From JAHELQ01 sp965603365 (GTDB taxonomy: Bacteria > Acidobacteriota > Aminicenantia > UBA2199), in contig CBFDCR010000043.1 of assembly GCA_965603365.1 (NCBI GenBank), positions 1 through 40,793 of the forward strand: DNA of 40,793 nt, in the 5' to 3' direction. Positions 8,029 to 15,766 of this stretch are shown in pieces. Positions within the stretch are counted from its first letter, which is position 1. The number at the start of each line of letters is the position of its first letter. A program made the position numbers and the translations under genes. The notes under the pieces are model-generated. The model saw only the letters and a list, made by a program, of their open reading frames with translations, ran no database searches and was not told the DNA's origin.

Positions 8029-11000
8029 ATGAGGACAAGAGGAATCGGTTTGCTATTTGTGGTTTTAATTTTAGCCCTGCCGCCGATCCGGGGGGCAGAT
8101 GAACCGCCGGATTGGCAGAACCCGCTGGTGGTGCAGCGCAGCCGGCAAGCCCCCCACTGTTACTATATCCCCTATGCCAGCAGGCAGCAGTTGTTGAAAA
8201 ATGATCCCCGGCAGTCGCCTTTTTTACGCTCCTTAAACGGCACCTGGAAGTTTAACTGGGTGCGTAAACCCGCCGAGCGGCCGCAGGGTTTCTATAGAGA
8301 CGGTTACGATGTCAGCAATTGGCACGACATCCGGGTGCCGGGCAACTGGGAACTCCAGGGCTTTGGCCTGCCCATCTATACCGATACCGATTATCCCTTT
8401 CCCGCCGACCCGCCCCATATCCCCCCTGACGACAACCCGGTGGGCTCTTACCGCAGAAACTTTACCGTGCCCCAGAGCTGGCAGGGATACCGGGTGTTTG
8501 TGCACTTCGGCGGGGTGAAGTCTGCCTTCTACGTCTGGGTCAACGGCCAAAAAGTGGGCTACAGCCAGGGCAGCAAGACCCCGGCGGAGTTCAATATTAG
8601 CCGGTATGTGCGCCAGGGGGAAAATAGCCTGGCCCTGGAGGTGTACCGCTATAGCGACGGCGCCTACCTGGAGGACCAGGATTACTGGAAGATCAGCGGC
8701 ATCGAGCGGGAGGTATTCCTCTACGCGGTGCCGGACGTCCATATCCGGGATTTCTTTATCCAGGCAGACCTGGATGAGACCTACACAAACGGCCTATTCA
8801 AATTGGCGCTGGAGATCGAAAACCTCGGCACCCGCCCCGCCTCCGCTCAGCGGATCCGCCTCGAGCTGCTGGACGAAGAGAGACAGCCGGTGTTTGCCGC
8901 AGTAGAGAGGCGGTTTAAGGTGACCGGCGGCCAGGCGACCGGTATTGAATGGGAGAGGCTCATCGACTCCCCCCGCCGCTGGACAGCCGAGACGCCGTAC
9001 CTCTACTCATTGGTCCTGAGCCTGCTGGACCGGCAGGGTGCGGTGACCCAGGTGGTGGGCTGCCGGCTGGGTTTTCGTAAGGTGGAGATCAAGGCCGGCC
9101 AACTGCTGGTCAACGGCGTACCCATCTTGATTAAAGGGGTCAACCGCCATGAGCATGAGCCCAAGACCGGCCGGGTGGTGTCCGAAGAGTTCATGATCAA
9201 GGATATCACCCTGATGAAGCGGTTCAACATCAATGCGGTGCGCACCAGCCACTACCCCAACGTGCCCCGCTGGTATGAGCTGTGTGACCAATATGGACTC
9301 TACCTGGTGGACGAGGCCAATATCGAGTCCCACGGCATGGGCTACAAGCCGGAGCGGACCCTGGGCAACAACCCCCAATGGCAGTTGGCCCACCTGGACC
9401 GGACGCAGCGCATGGTGGAGCGGGACAAGAACCATCCCTCGATCATCATCTGGTCCCTGGGCAACGAGGCCGGGGACGGCGTCAATTTCCAGGCCACCTA
9501 CGACTGGATCAAGCAGCGGGACCCCTCCAGGCCGGTGCAGTACGAACGGGCCGAACTGGGCCCCCACACCGATATCTATTGTCCCATGTACGCCCGCCTC
9601 CCCCACCTCCGGGAATATGCGGCGCAGGCCCAGCCGCGGCCCCTGATCATGTGTGAATACGCCCATGCCATGGGCAACAGTGTCGGCAACCTCCGGGACT
9701 ACTGGGAGGTGATCCTGTCTCACCGCCATTTGCAGGGCGGCTTTATCTGGGACTGGGTGGATCAGGGCCTGTACAAGGAGACCGGGGACGGCCAGCCCTT
9801 CTGGGCCTACGGCGGCGATTTCGGCCCCCCGGGCACCCCCTCGGACCGCAATTTTTGCATCAACGGCCTGGTGTTTCCCGATCGCCAACTTCATCCCCAC
9901 ATCCGGGAAGTCAAGAAGGTCTACCGGTATGTGAAGGTAAAACCGCTGGATCTCGGACAGGGCAAAGTCGAGATTATGAATTATTACGATTTTAGCCATC
10001 TGGCCAGCCTGGAGGCGAAGTGGGCGGTAATGGCCGATGGCCGGGAGATCGCCGGGGGCCGGTTGGCGCCCCTGGATATCGCTCCCCACTGCTCAAAGAT
10101 CGTCACCCTGCCCCTGCCGGCGATTGAGCCGCAGCCGGGCAGCGAATACTTTTTGAATATAAGCTTCGTCACCCTGAAGGAGGCGCCGCTGGTGCCCCGG
10201 GGCCACGAAGTCGCCGGCGAACAATTTAAACTGCCCCTCTACCGGGAACCGGCCCCCATCGCCCTGTCGTCGCTGCCCCGCTTAAGGCTCCAAAAGACGA
10301 AGCACCAATTTCAGATCCGGGGGCAGCACTTCAGCCTGTTGTTTGACCGGGAGTCCGGGGAGATGGTCTCCCTGGTGTACGAAGGCCGGGAATTTGTCCG
10401 TTCGGGATTGGTCCCCAATTTCTGGCGCGCCCCCACCGACAACGATTTCGGCAACGGCATGCCCAAACGCTGTGCCGTGTGGCGCCGGGCCGGGGCCAAA
10501 AGGATCGTCCGCCGGGTGAGGGCGCAGCGGCTCGATGCCTGCCGGGTAGAGATCGAGGTGTCAGCGACGATACCGGCGGGCGACTCCTCGTACCGGACCA
10601 CCTACACGGTCTACGGCAGCGGCGACATCATCGTCCACAGCCGGTTTACCCCCGGTAGCACCGACCTGCCGGAACTGCCCCGCTTCGGCATGACCATGAC
10701 CCTGCCTGAAGAGTTCGACCGCATCGCCTGGTATGGCCGGGGGCCCCACGAGAACTACTGGGATCGCCGGAGCAGTGCCGACGTCGGCATCTACGAGGCC
10801 GCGGTGATGGATCTCTACCACCCCTACATCCGCCCCCAGGAAAACGGCAACAGGACCGGTGTCCGCTGGCTGGCCCTGACCAGTGAAGAGGGGCTGGGGC
10901 TTCTGGCCGTGGGTATGCCCCTGTTGAGTATGAGTGCCCACCACTTCACCATCGACGACTTCGACCCCGGCCCGGTCAAGCGCCAGCGCCATACCTTTCA

Positions 11001-11199
11001 CCTGAAGCCCCGCCGACTGGTGACCCTGAACCTGGACTACAAACAGATGGGAGTGGGCGGCGACAACAGTTGGGGCGCCCGTCCCCACCCGGCCTACACC
11101 CTCTCTCCCCAACCCTATACCTACACCTTCCGACTCCGCCCCTTCTCCCCCCACCAAGAGTCCCCCCAAACCCTGAGCAAACAACGCCTCCCCCTCTAA
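8029..11199 (+). CDS. lacZ: Secreted beta-galactosidase, GH2 (LacZ type)
   Basis: 1056 residues, full length for long LacZ-type enzymes, plus a signal peptide (1-22), so it acts in the periplasm or outside. It hydrolyses terminal beta-galactosides. Domains: sugar-binding jelly roll (about 45-250, GTWKFNWV, VPGNWELQGFG), Ig-like domain, TIM barrel (about 360-650) with acid/base Glu480 in WSLGNEAGDG and nucleophile Glu543 in IMCEYAHAMGNS, and a Bgal_small_N C-terminus (FWRAPTDNDFGNG, YGRGPHENYWDR). AAAGGAG lies just upstream of the start. The gene is clearly more GC-rich than the region after it. It is divergent from two propeller-LuxR regulators, likely its activators. Its last codons are duplicated at 12824-12867. 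Confidence 0.96.
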   Translation: MRTRGIGLLFVVLILALPPIRGADEPPDWQNPLVVQRSRQAPHCYYIPYASRQQLLKNDPRQSPFLRSLNGTWKFNWVRKPAERPQGFYRDGYDVSNWHDIRVPGNWELQGFGLPIYTDTDYPFPADPPHIPPDDNPVGSYRRNFTVPQSWQGYRVFVHFGGVKSAFYVWVNGQKVGYSQGSKTPAEFNISRYVRQGENSLALEVYRYSDGAYLEDQDYWKISGIEREVFLYAVPDVHIRDFFIQADLDETYTNGLFKLALEIENLGTRPASAQRIRLELLDEERQPVFAAVERRFKVTGGQATGIEWERLIDSPRRWTAETPYLYSLVLSLLDRQGAVTQVVGCRLGFRKVEIKAGQLLVNGVPILIKGVNRHEHEPKTGRVVSEEFMIKDITLMKRFNINAVRTSHYPNVPRWYELCDQYGLYLVDEANIESHGMGYKPERTLGNNPQWQLAHLDRTQRMVERDKNHPSIIIWSLGNEAGDGVNFQATYDWIKQRDPSRPVQYERAELGPHTDIYCPMYARLPHLREYAAQAQPRPLIMCEYAHAMGNSVGNLRDYWEVILSHRHLQGGFIWDWVDQGLYKETGDGQPFWAYGGDFGPPGTPSDRNFCINGLVFPDRQLHPHIREVKKVYRYVKVKPLDLGQGKVEIMNYYDFSHLASLEAKWAVMADGREIAGGRLAPLDIAPHCSKIVTLPLPAIEPQPGSEYFLNISFVTLKEAPLVPRGHEVAGEQFKLPLYREPAPIALSSLPRLRLQKTKHQFQIRGQHFSLLFDRESGEMVSLVYEGREFVRSGLVPNFWRAPTDNDFGNGMPKRCAVWRRAGAKRIVRRVRAQRLDACRVEIEVSATIPAGDSSYRTTYTVYGSGDIIVHSRFTPGSTDLPELPRFGMTMTLPEEFDRIAWYGRGPHENYWDRRSSADVGIYEAAVMDLYHPYIRPQENGNRTGVRWLALTSEEGLGLLAVGMPLLSMSAHHFTIDDFDPGPVKRQRHTFHLKPRRLVTLNLDYKQMGVGGDNSWGARPHPAYTLSPQPYTYTFRLRPFSPHQESPQTLSKQRLPL

Positions 11200-11209
11200 A
11201 CCTATTTTT
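11166..11209. repeat. 44-bp direct repeat, left copy (lacZ 3' end)
   Basis: Identical to 12824-12867. It covers the last codons and stop of lacZ plus ten following bases. With its partner it brackets an AT-rich segment holding a DUF3800 gene and a TA pair, like the attachment repeats or target duplication of an inserted island. Confidence 0.9.
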
Positions 11210-11280
11210 AGTTTGGCTTGTTGACAAAAAGGCAAAATCATACTATATTTGGTTTCAGAGCGGTAAGCCCTTCCCGGATG

Positions 11281-11320
11281 CCCCGGGTGTTCCCAACCGG
11301 AGGTTGGCCAAAGCCCGGGG
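11281..11320. terminator. GC-rich hairpin between convergent genes
   Basis: Outer stem CCCCGGG (11281-11287) with CCCGGGG (11314-11320) encloses an inner stem CCAACC-gga-GGTTGG (11293-11307). A T-run follows at 11343. It lies between convergent lacZ and the DUF3800 gene and may terminate lacZ. Confidence 0.45.
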
Positions 11321-11348
11321 ACACGACACCGGGCGGCACGCTCTTTTT

Positions 11349-11990
11349 TTATATATACCTTTCGTCATAGTGAACCTTCTCTCTAAAAATATCATACCAT
11401 TCGGTATCGCTGCGTTCATATTTCCTGAAAATTCCCCAGGCAAAAAGATCGACCGCCTGAAGAATTGCATCATGATGGGAAGATAGATGGTCAATGTTAA
11501 TGGGGATTTTTGGATTTACTCTTCCCTCCAGTTGGCGGAAAATGTATTCGTTAAATTCACGAATACCCTCTTTGCCCTTGCTTTTATCCACAATAATTTG
11601 AATTCTGGTGGAGGCTTGCTCAAATGGGATACGGTCGATAACCTGCCTGGAAATAAAATTATAAATCCTTTCTTTGGGGCTTTTTAAGTGTTCATACGTC
11701 TTCCGTTTATCTAAGGTGATGGCATAGAGGGTAAAATTTAATTCTTTTATCTGATGCCAGAAATACCTTTTAATCCTGATCGAATCTTTACTGCCTTTTA
11801 GTTCGGGATGAATGGCTTTTTTGGGATAGTTGAGTTTCTTGTGAAGAGTTTTCTTCACAGCCCTGGCAATTTTTTTGTATTCGTCCCGATGGTTTATAAC
11901 CATGATACATAGTGTAAAAAAACGAGAAGGATTTTTACGTTCAAAATCAAATCCCAGATCACCACTTTCATCGATGTACAGATACCACAT
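11349..11990 (-). CDS. DUF3800 domain protein
   Basis: About 213 residues starting MWYLYIDESGDLGF; the YIDESGD motif and the late HLSSHHDAILQAVDLFAWGI are typical of DUF3800, a family with a predicted RNase H-like fold that is common in mobile and defence-linked islands; its activity is not settled. Candidate metal ligands are the Asp-Glu of IDESGD, the Asp of IIVDKSKG and the Asp of LQAVDLF. ATG at 11990 is preferred because AAAGG lies ten bases upstream (a TTG at 11996 is possible). The gene is AT-rich, unlike lacZ, and lies inside the 44-bp repeat-bounded island, so transfer is likely. Confidence 0.8.
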   Translation of the reverse strand: MWYLYIDESGDLGFDFERKNPSRFFTLCIMVINHRDEYKKIARAVKKTLHKKLNYPKKAIHPELKGSKDSIRIKRYFWHQIKELNFTLYAITLDKRKTYEHLKSPKERIYNFISRQVIDRIPFEQASTRIQIIVDKSKGKEGIREFNEYIFRQLEGRVNPKIPINIDHLSSHHDAILQAVDLFAWGIFRKYERSDTEWYDIFREKVHYDERYI

Positions 11991-12159
11991 TAACAATGAA
12001 CCTTTAAGTTTCTCTTTGTTTGTCGTTTCATTTTATATCAGCGAACCGGAAAAGTAAAGGGCTGAAGATTTGTCGCCTGACCCTAATTCCTAATTCGTGC
12101 CTTTTCCCAAATTTAAACCAATATTTCCACGTTTAAGGGTGTCCCTCAAGAAAACGGGC

Positions 12160-12188
12160 TTGAAAAATAGTGATCTCTGGAATATAAT
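12160..12188 (+). promoter_or_regulatory. Promoter of the 12205 TA pair
   Basis: TTGAAA (12160-12165), 17-base spacer, TATAAT (12183-12188). The expected transcript begins at about 12195, directly at the AAGGAG ribosome site, so the leader is almost absent. Confidence 0.7.
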
Positions 12189-12204
12189 ACCATCAAGGAG
12201 AAAA

Positions 12205-12426
12205 ATGATGACAACCGTGCATTCCGCCTATGAAGATCAAATGATAAGAGAGATGCGGGAAACGCCGGAAGAATATCTCCCCAACCTCATAGAAATTGTT
12301 CGGTTATTCCGCGAAAGTGTCACCCTTAAACCGGCTGATGCCAGTTTCAGACAGGGGTGGACAGAAGTCCAGTTGGGACAAACACGCCCGGTTTCGGAAC
12401 TATGGGAAGGTATCGAGGCAGAGTAA
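12205..12426 (+). CDS. Putative antitoxin of a RelE-type pair
   Basis: 73 residues from ATG 12205 (AAGGAG four bases upstream; an upstream in-frame ATG at 12097 lies before the promoter and is unlikely). The protein (MIREMRETPEEYLPNLIEIV, RLFRESVTLK, TEVQLGQTRPVSELWEGIE) is acidic and has no HTH that I can name. Its size and its place three bases before a RelE/ParE-like gene indicate the antitoxin. It lies in the island bounded by 44-bp repeats. Confidence 0.65.
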   Translation: MMTTVHSAYEDQMIREMRETPEEYLPNLIEIVRLFRESVTLKPADASFRQGWTEVQLGQTRPVSELWEGIEAE

Positions 12427-12429
12427 CCG

Positions 12430-12780
12430 GTGGAGATGACCGTTCAGATTGAGTTTACTCCTGAGTTTAAACGCAATTTGCGAGCCCTGTCCAGAAAGTA
12501 TCGGCATATTCGCTCTGATGTTCAACCGCTGATTGAACAATTGCAGAGAGGTGAGGTGATTGGCGATAAGGTGCCTGGGATGAAATATTCAATCTTCAAG
12601 GTTAGGGTTCGGAACAGCGATATCCCAAAGGGTAAACGTTCTGGCTATCGTTTTATATACTATTGTAAATCATCCAATAATATTATATTGGTCACCATAT
12701 ATTCCAAGCCAGATCAGTCGGATATATCGGCTCCACAAATAAAAGCCGTTATCAAAGAATTTGAAAGACAAATCCTTTAA
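12430..12780 (+). CDS. RelE/ParE-superfamily toxin
   Basis: 116 residues from GTG 12430 (ATG 12436 is an alternative). Family features: IEFTPEFKRNLRALSRKY at the N-terminus, GMKYSIFKVRVRNSD in the middle, then the strand pair SGYRFIYY and IILVTIYSKPDQSDIS and a C-terminal helix IKAVIKEFERQIL. This is the layout of RelE/StbE-like ribosome-dependent mRNA interferases or ParE gyrase poisons; the basic pattern KGKRSGYR favours the RelE side, but the target cannot be fixed. Only three bases separate it from its antitoxin. Confidence 0.8.
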   Translation: MEMTVQIEFTPEFKRNLRALSRKYRHIRSDVQPLIEQLQRGEVIGDKVPGMKYSIFKVRVRNSDIPKGKRSGYRFIYYCKSSNNIILVTIYSKPDQSDISAPQIKAVIKEFERQIL

Positions 12781-12823
12781 TAAAAGATTTACAAAGGGGA
12801 AAAATTTTCGTCTGCCCCGAATG

Positions 12824-12867
12824 CCAAACCCTGAGCAAACAACGCCTCCCCCTCTAAACCTATTTTT
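12824..12867. repeat. 44-bp direct repeat, right copy
   Basis: Exact copy of the lacZ 3' end (11166-11209), here outside any gene. It marks the right border of the DUF3800/TA segment. After it, up to 13074, there is AT-rich spacer. Confidence 0.9.
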
Positions 12868-12909
12868 GTTTGACCCTTTTTGGTTAAAAATTCCAGGCTG
12901 CGAAATTTC

Positions 12910-12938
12910 TTGATTAATATATCCTCTCATGGTACAAT
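12910..12938 (+). promoter_or_regulatory. Possible promoter of the 13075 gene
   Basis: TTGATT (12910-12915), 17-base spacer, TACAAT (12933-12938); it would give a leader of about 130 bases. Confidence 0.4.
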
Positions 12939-13074
12939 TTACCCTCTGTTTTTAATTTATTGTGCAATTCTATATTGCCGGGTGACAAGAGTGGTAAATA
13001 AGAGGGTGATCAATTTGTTAGTGGTGAGAGTAATTATCGTTTAATTATTCATGAAATACTATAGGAGGTTTAAT

Positions 13075-13968
13075 ATGTCTATGAAACATGTGTTGTTTCT
13101 CTTTTTTTTAGGTCTTGTTTTTTTATTTGTATCGGTACAGGATGTTGAAGCCTGCCACCGCTATTACACCGGTTTTTATAAAACCGATAGTGCTACGAAC
13201 TACCGCCACGGCTTCCGGTACAGGGATAACAGCAGCGGCAGCGATACTTATGACATCCTGGATTATCCGGATGCCATCGATACCAGGGGCAGTGGTGTCA
13301 ATGAAGATGGTGTTGTCGTGGGTGTATATCAAGATTCCAACAATGTTTTTCACGGCTTTAAGTGGGATGGCTCCAACTACACTAATATAGATGTTTCGGG
13401 CGCTAATTTCACAAAACCAGTGGATATAAATAACAATGGCATAATAGTAGGGTACTATGAAGATTCCGGCGGAGATATACATGGATTCATAAAAGACGGG
13501 AGTACCTGGACTTCTATTGACTACGACGAAAACGCGGTGATGACAGTAATTGGCGGAATTAACGATGATGATTTTATCGCCGGTTACTATGAAGATTCCG
13601 GCGGTGATGTTCATGGTTTTTATGAAGACGGCAGCGGCTATACTTCCTTTGATTACGACGCGAATGCATTAGAGACCAAAGGAAGAGGAAATAACTATAA
13701 TATCGCAGGACTATACAAAGATTCCAGCGACAGTCTTCATGGTTTTGAGTACGATGGAAATAGTTTTTCATCCATTGATTACCCGAATGCCACCTTGACC
13801 GTAGTCACACATAACAATGCGGATGGCGATATCTGTGGATTTTATAGAGATTCAAGCAACCACGATCATGGTTTCATACTCGAAGATAGCTCCTATACCA
13901 ACTTCGATTTCCCGGGAACAGGCATCGTCAATACAAGGATCAGAGATATATCAAACTGGATTTATTAG
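13075..13968 (+). CDS. Secreted HAF-like repeat protein
   Basis: 297 residues from ATG 13075, chosen for GGAGG six bases upstream (an ATG at 13051 lacks one). Signal peptide: MSMKHVLFLFFLGLVFLFVS. The rest is about six repeats of 40-45 residues built on GxYxDSSxxxHGFxxDGxxYTSIDYxxA, alternating with a GxNNxGxIVG strand. This resembles HAF repeats (extracellular beta-propeller-like proteins of unknown role). The repeats are Asp/Gly-rich and may bind calcium. No enzyme motif is seen. A single Cys near the mature start is not in a good lipobox. AT-rich and isolated, with no clear operon partner. Confidence 0.7.
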   Translation: MSMKHVLFLFFLGLVFLFVSVQDVEACHRYYTGFYKTDSATNYRHGFRYRDNSSGSDTYDILDYPDAIDTRGSGVNEDGVVVGVYQDSNNVFHGFKWDGSNYTNIDVSGANFTKPVDINNNGIIVGYYEDSGGDIHGFIKDGSTWTSIDYDENAVMTVIGGINDDDFIAGYYEDSGGDVHGFYEDGSGYTSFDYDANALETKGRGNNYNIAGLYKDSSDSLHGFEYDGNSFSSIDYPNATLTVVTHNNADGDICGFYRDSSNHDHGFILEDSSYTNFDFPGTGIVNTRIRDISNWIY

Positions 13969-14054
13969 TTTTACAACAATACATACAATAATCCGGTTCG
14001 GTGCGCTATTTTTGCCTGTCTTCTTTGGTCGGCGAGGTGCAGGTTTGCATGGGA

Positions 14055-14200
14055 TTGGCACAAGATTGTGCCTAATTTCTCCGTTATCGGGTGAATGAGA
14101 CTCAAAGTTGTGCCAAATTCACTCAACATTGCACCTCTTTTACCCTTAATCGGACCTTTTTGTATCAAATTTGCGACAAATTGTATCAAACTTGAGACAA
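14055..14200. promoter_or_regulatory. Array of six TTGNNNCAA palindromes
   Basis: TTG-N3-CAA occurs at 14055, 14108, 14160, 14171, 14181 and 14192. The last four are spaced 10-11 bases apart, one helical turn, and the first three about 52 bases, five turns. The first two sites are reverse complements of one another. The array fills the 468-bp spacer upstream of the ATPase/TPR pair; the remainder of 13969-14436 shows no gene. Likely a cooperative operator (inference). Confidence 0.5.
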
Positions 14201-14436
14201 GATGATGCAAACATGTTTCAATTTGTATCATTAATGTTGCGCAGGGGCCTGGGTTCCACCCAAACAGCATCAACTTTGCACCCTTTTGCCCCAAACCCGG
14301 TCACCCCAAACACATATTTGGTCACCCGTTGGGGATAAATGAAGAGGAGAGGTTCTTTTTACTGGCTTTTATATAGCGGTGACATGTGGTATACTCTTAT
14401 TTCGGCGGTGGCCGAGCCTGATACTAAGGAGGCAGT

Positions 14437-15750
14437 ATGAAGGCTAAGAGGCTCGAGGATGTGATTTACTATTTTGATCCCCAAAAACCCCTGAACCCTG
14501 AAAAAGAGAGTGAATGGAGAGATTTTTACATCGATACCAGGCGCCTGGAAATCAATAAGGTAGAGACCGAATTTCTAAATTCACCTGCCGGCCATAAGCT
14601 CCTGTTTGGCGGCCATGCCGGAAACGGCAAATCAACGGAGTTGAACAAATTTATCCACCAGGAGGAGATACGCCGGCGTTTTGCCGTCATCAAATTCGAT
14701 GTCAAAGACCTGTTGAATCCCAACGATATCGAAATAGTCGAACTCCTGCTGGTGCTGTGTCTGCAGATTCTCGAGTTTGCCCAACGGGAATCCCTCGAAC
14801 TGGAAGACTACCTCAAAGAGGAATTTGCCAAACTGCAAGGATTCTTCCATGAAACATTGAAGATCGAATCGCAGGAATTACAGGCAAAGACGAAGGAAGC
14901 CGAGGTGCAGACCGAAGCGGGGGCAGGGCTGAAGATCCCCCTGGTCAGCCTGGCGGCGAAATTTTACGCCAGGGTGAAGAGTCAATCGGATTCCCGGGAT
15001 ACCATCCGCAAAGAGTATCGTCCCCGCTTGACTGAAATCATCGATCTCATCAAGCAGCTTGTCCAGAGCCTGGAAAACCGGTTGAAAGATAAAAGACTTC
15101 TCGTCGTCATCGACGGCCTCGACCGGGTTCCGTTTAAACTGGCAGAAAAACTCTTCCTGGAAGATGGCCCGAATATTGCCCTGATAGATAATGCCACCAT
15201 GCTGCTGACCGTACCCATCTCCGTCATCCATTCCGTCAAGGCGCCGCGGGTAGAAAGTACGATCGGGAAAATCGTTACCCTGAAAAATATCCAGTTGTGG
15301 AATATCAAGAAAGAGAAAGAAGAGGGGAATTGGGATTTGATGAAGAAGGTGGTGAAGAGGCGGCTGGACGCTTCTCTGATCGGTGATGAGGCCCTGGATA
15401 TGGCGGTTAAATACTCGGGCGGTGTATTTCGTACCTTGATCGAACTGGTATCGGCAGCCGCAGTGGAATCCAGGACAGTGGACGGCAGCCATATAGGTTC
15501 AGGGGACATGGTGAGAGCCGTAAACGAACAGAAGAGAAAATTGTCGAGACCCCTGAATCGCGACCATCTGGATATTCTACTTGAAATCGACCGGCACAGG
15601 CGGTTCGTAACCGAGATAGACGAAACGAAACTGGAACTATTGGCCGGACTATTTGTCCTTGAATATATCAACGACGAGGAGTGGTACACCGTCAACCCGC
15701 TCATCCAGGATCGCCTGGAGAGATACAAAGAGACGGCAACGCCGCTGTAG
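14437..15750 (+). CDS. P-loop ATPase of an ATPase/TPR pair (STAND-like)
   Basis: 437 residues. Walker A is GGHAGNGKST (58-67) and Walker B is LLVVIDGLDR (221-230, Asp226 and Asp229). Between them lies a helical insertion with a coiled-coil stretch (about 130-210) ending in RDTIRKEYRPRLTEIIDLI, a pattern I associate with a widespread family of AAA/STAND-like ATPases. After Walker B there is a possible sensor strand (TMLLTVPISVI) and a winged-helix-like end (about 370-437, VNPLIQDRLERY). No nuclease or membrane segment is seen. The start has GGAGG about eight bases upstream. It is followed after 16 bases by a TPR gene, so the two form one operon. Split-STAND signalling or defence ATPase is the best guess; the exact clade is not determined. 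Confidence 0.8.
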   Translation: MKAKRLEDVIYYFDPQKPLNPEKESEWRDFYIDTRRLEINKVETEFLNSPAGHKLLFGGHAGNGKSTELNKFIHQEEIRRRFAVIKFDVKDLLNPNDIEIVELLLVLCLQILEFAQRESLELEDYLKEEFAKLQGFFHETLKIESQELQAKTKEAEVQTEAGAGLKIPLVSLAAKFYARVKSQSDSRDTIRKEYRPRLTEIIDLIKQLVQSLENRLKDKRLLVVIDGLDRVPFKLAEKLFLEDGPNIALIDNATMLLTVPISVIHSVKAPRVESTIGKIVTLKNIQLWNIKKEKEEGNWDLMKKVVKRRLDASLIGDEALDMAVKYSGGVFRTLIELVSAAAVESRTVDGSHIGSGDMVRAVNEQKRKLSRPLNRDHLDILLEIDRHRRFVTEIDETKLELLAGLFVLEYINDEEWYTVNPLIQDRLERYKETATPL

Positions 15751-15766
15751 GGGTGAGGCAAGAGGT

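Noticed and set aside
9007..10089. 360-codon minus-strand frame inside lacZ
   Set aside because: Shadow frame of a GC-rich gene whose catalytic motifs fix the plus-strand reading; no known domain in the shadow.
13971..14294. 107-codon minus-strand frame in the spacer upstream of the ATPase
   Set aside because: No ribosome site or recognisable domain; its apparent repeats come from the TTGNNNCAA array.
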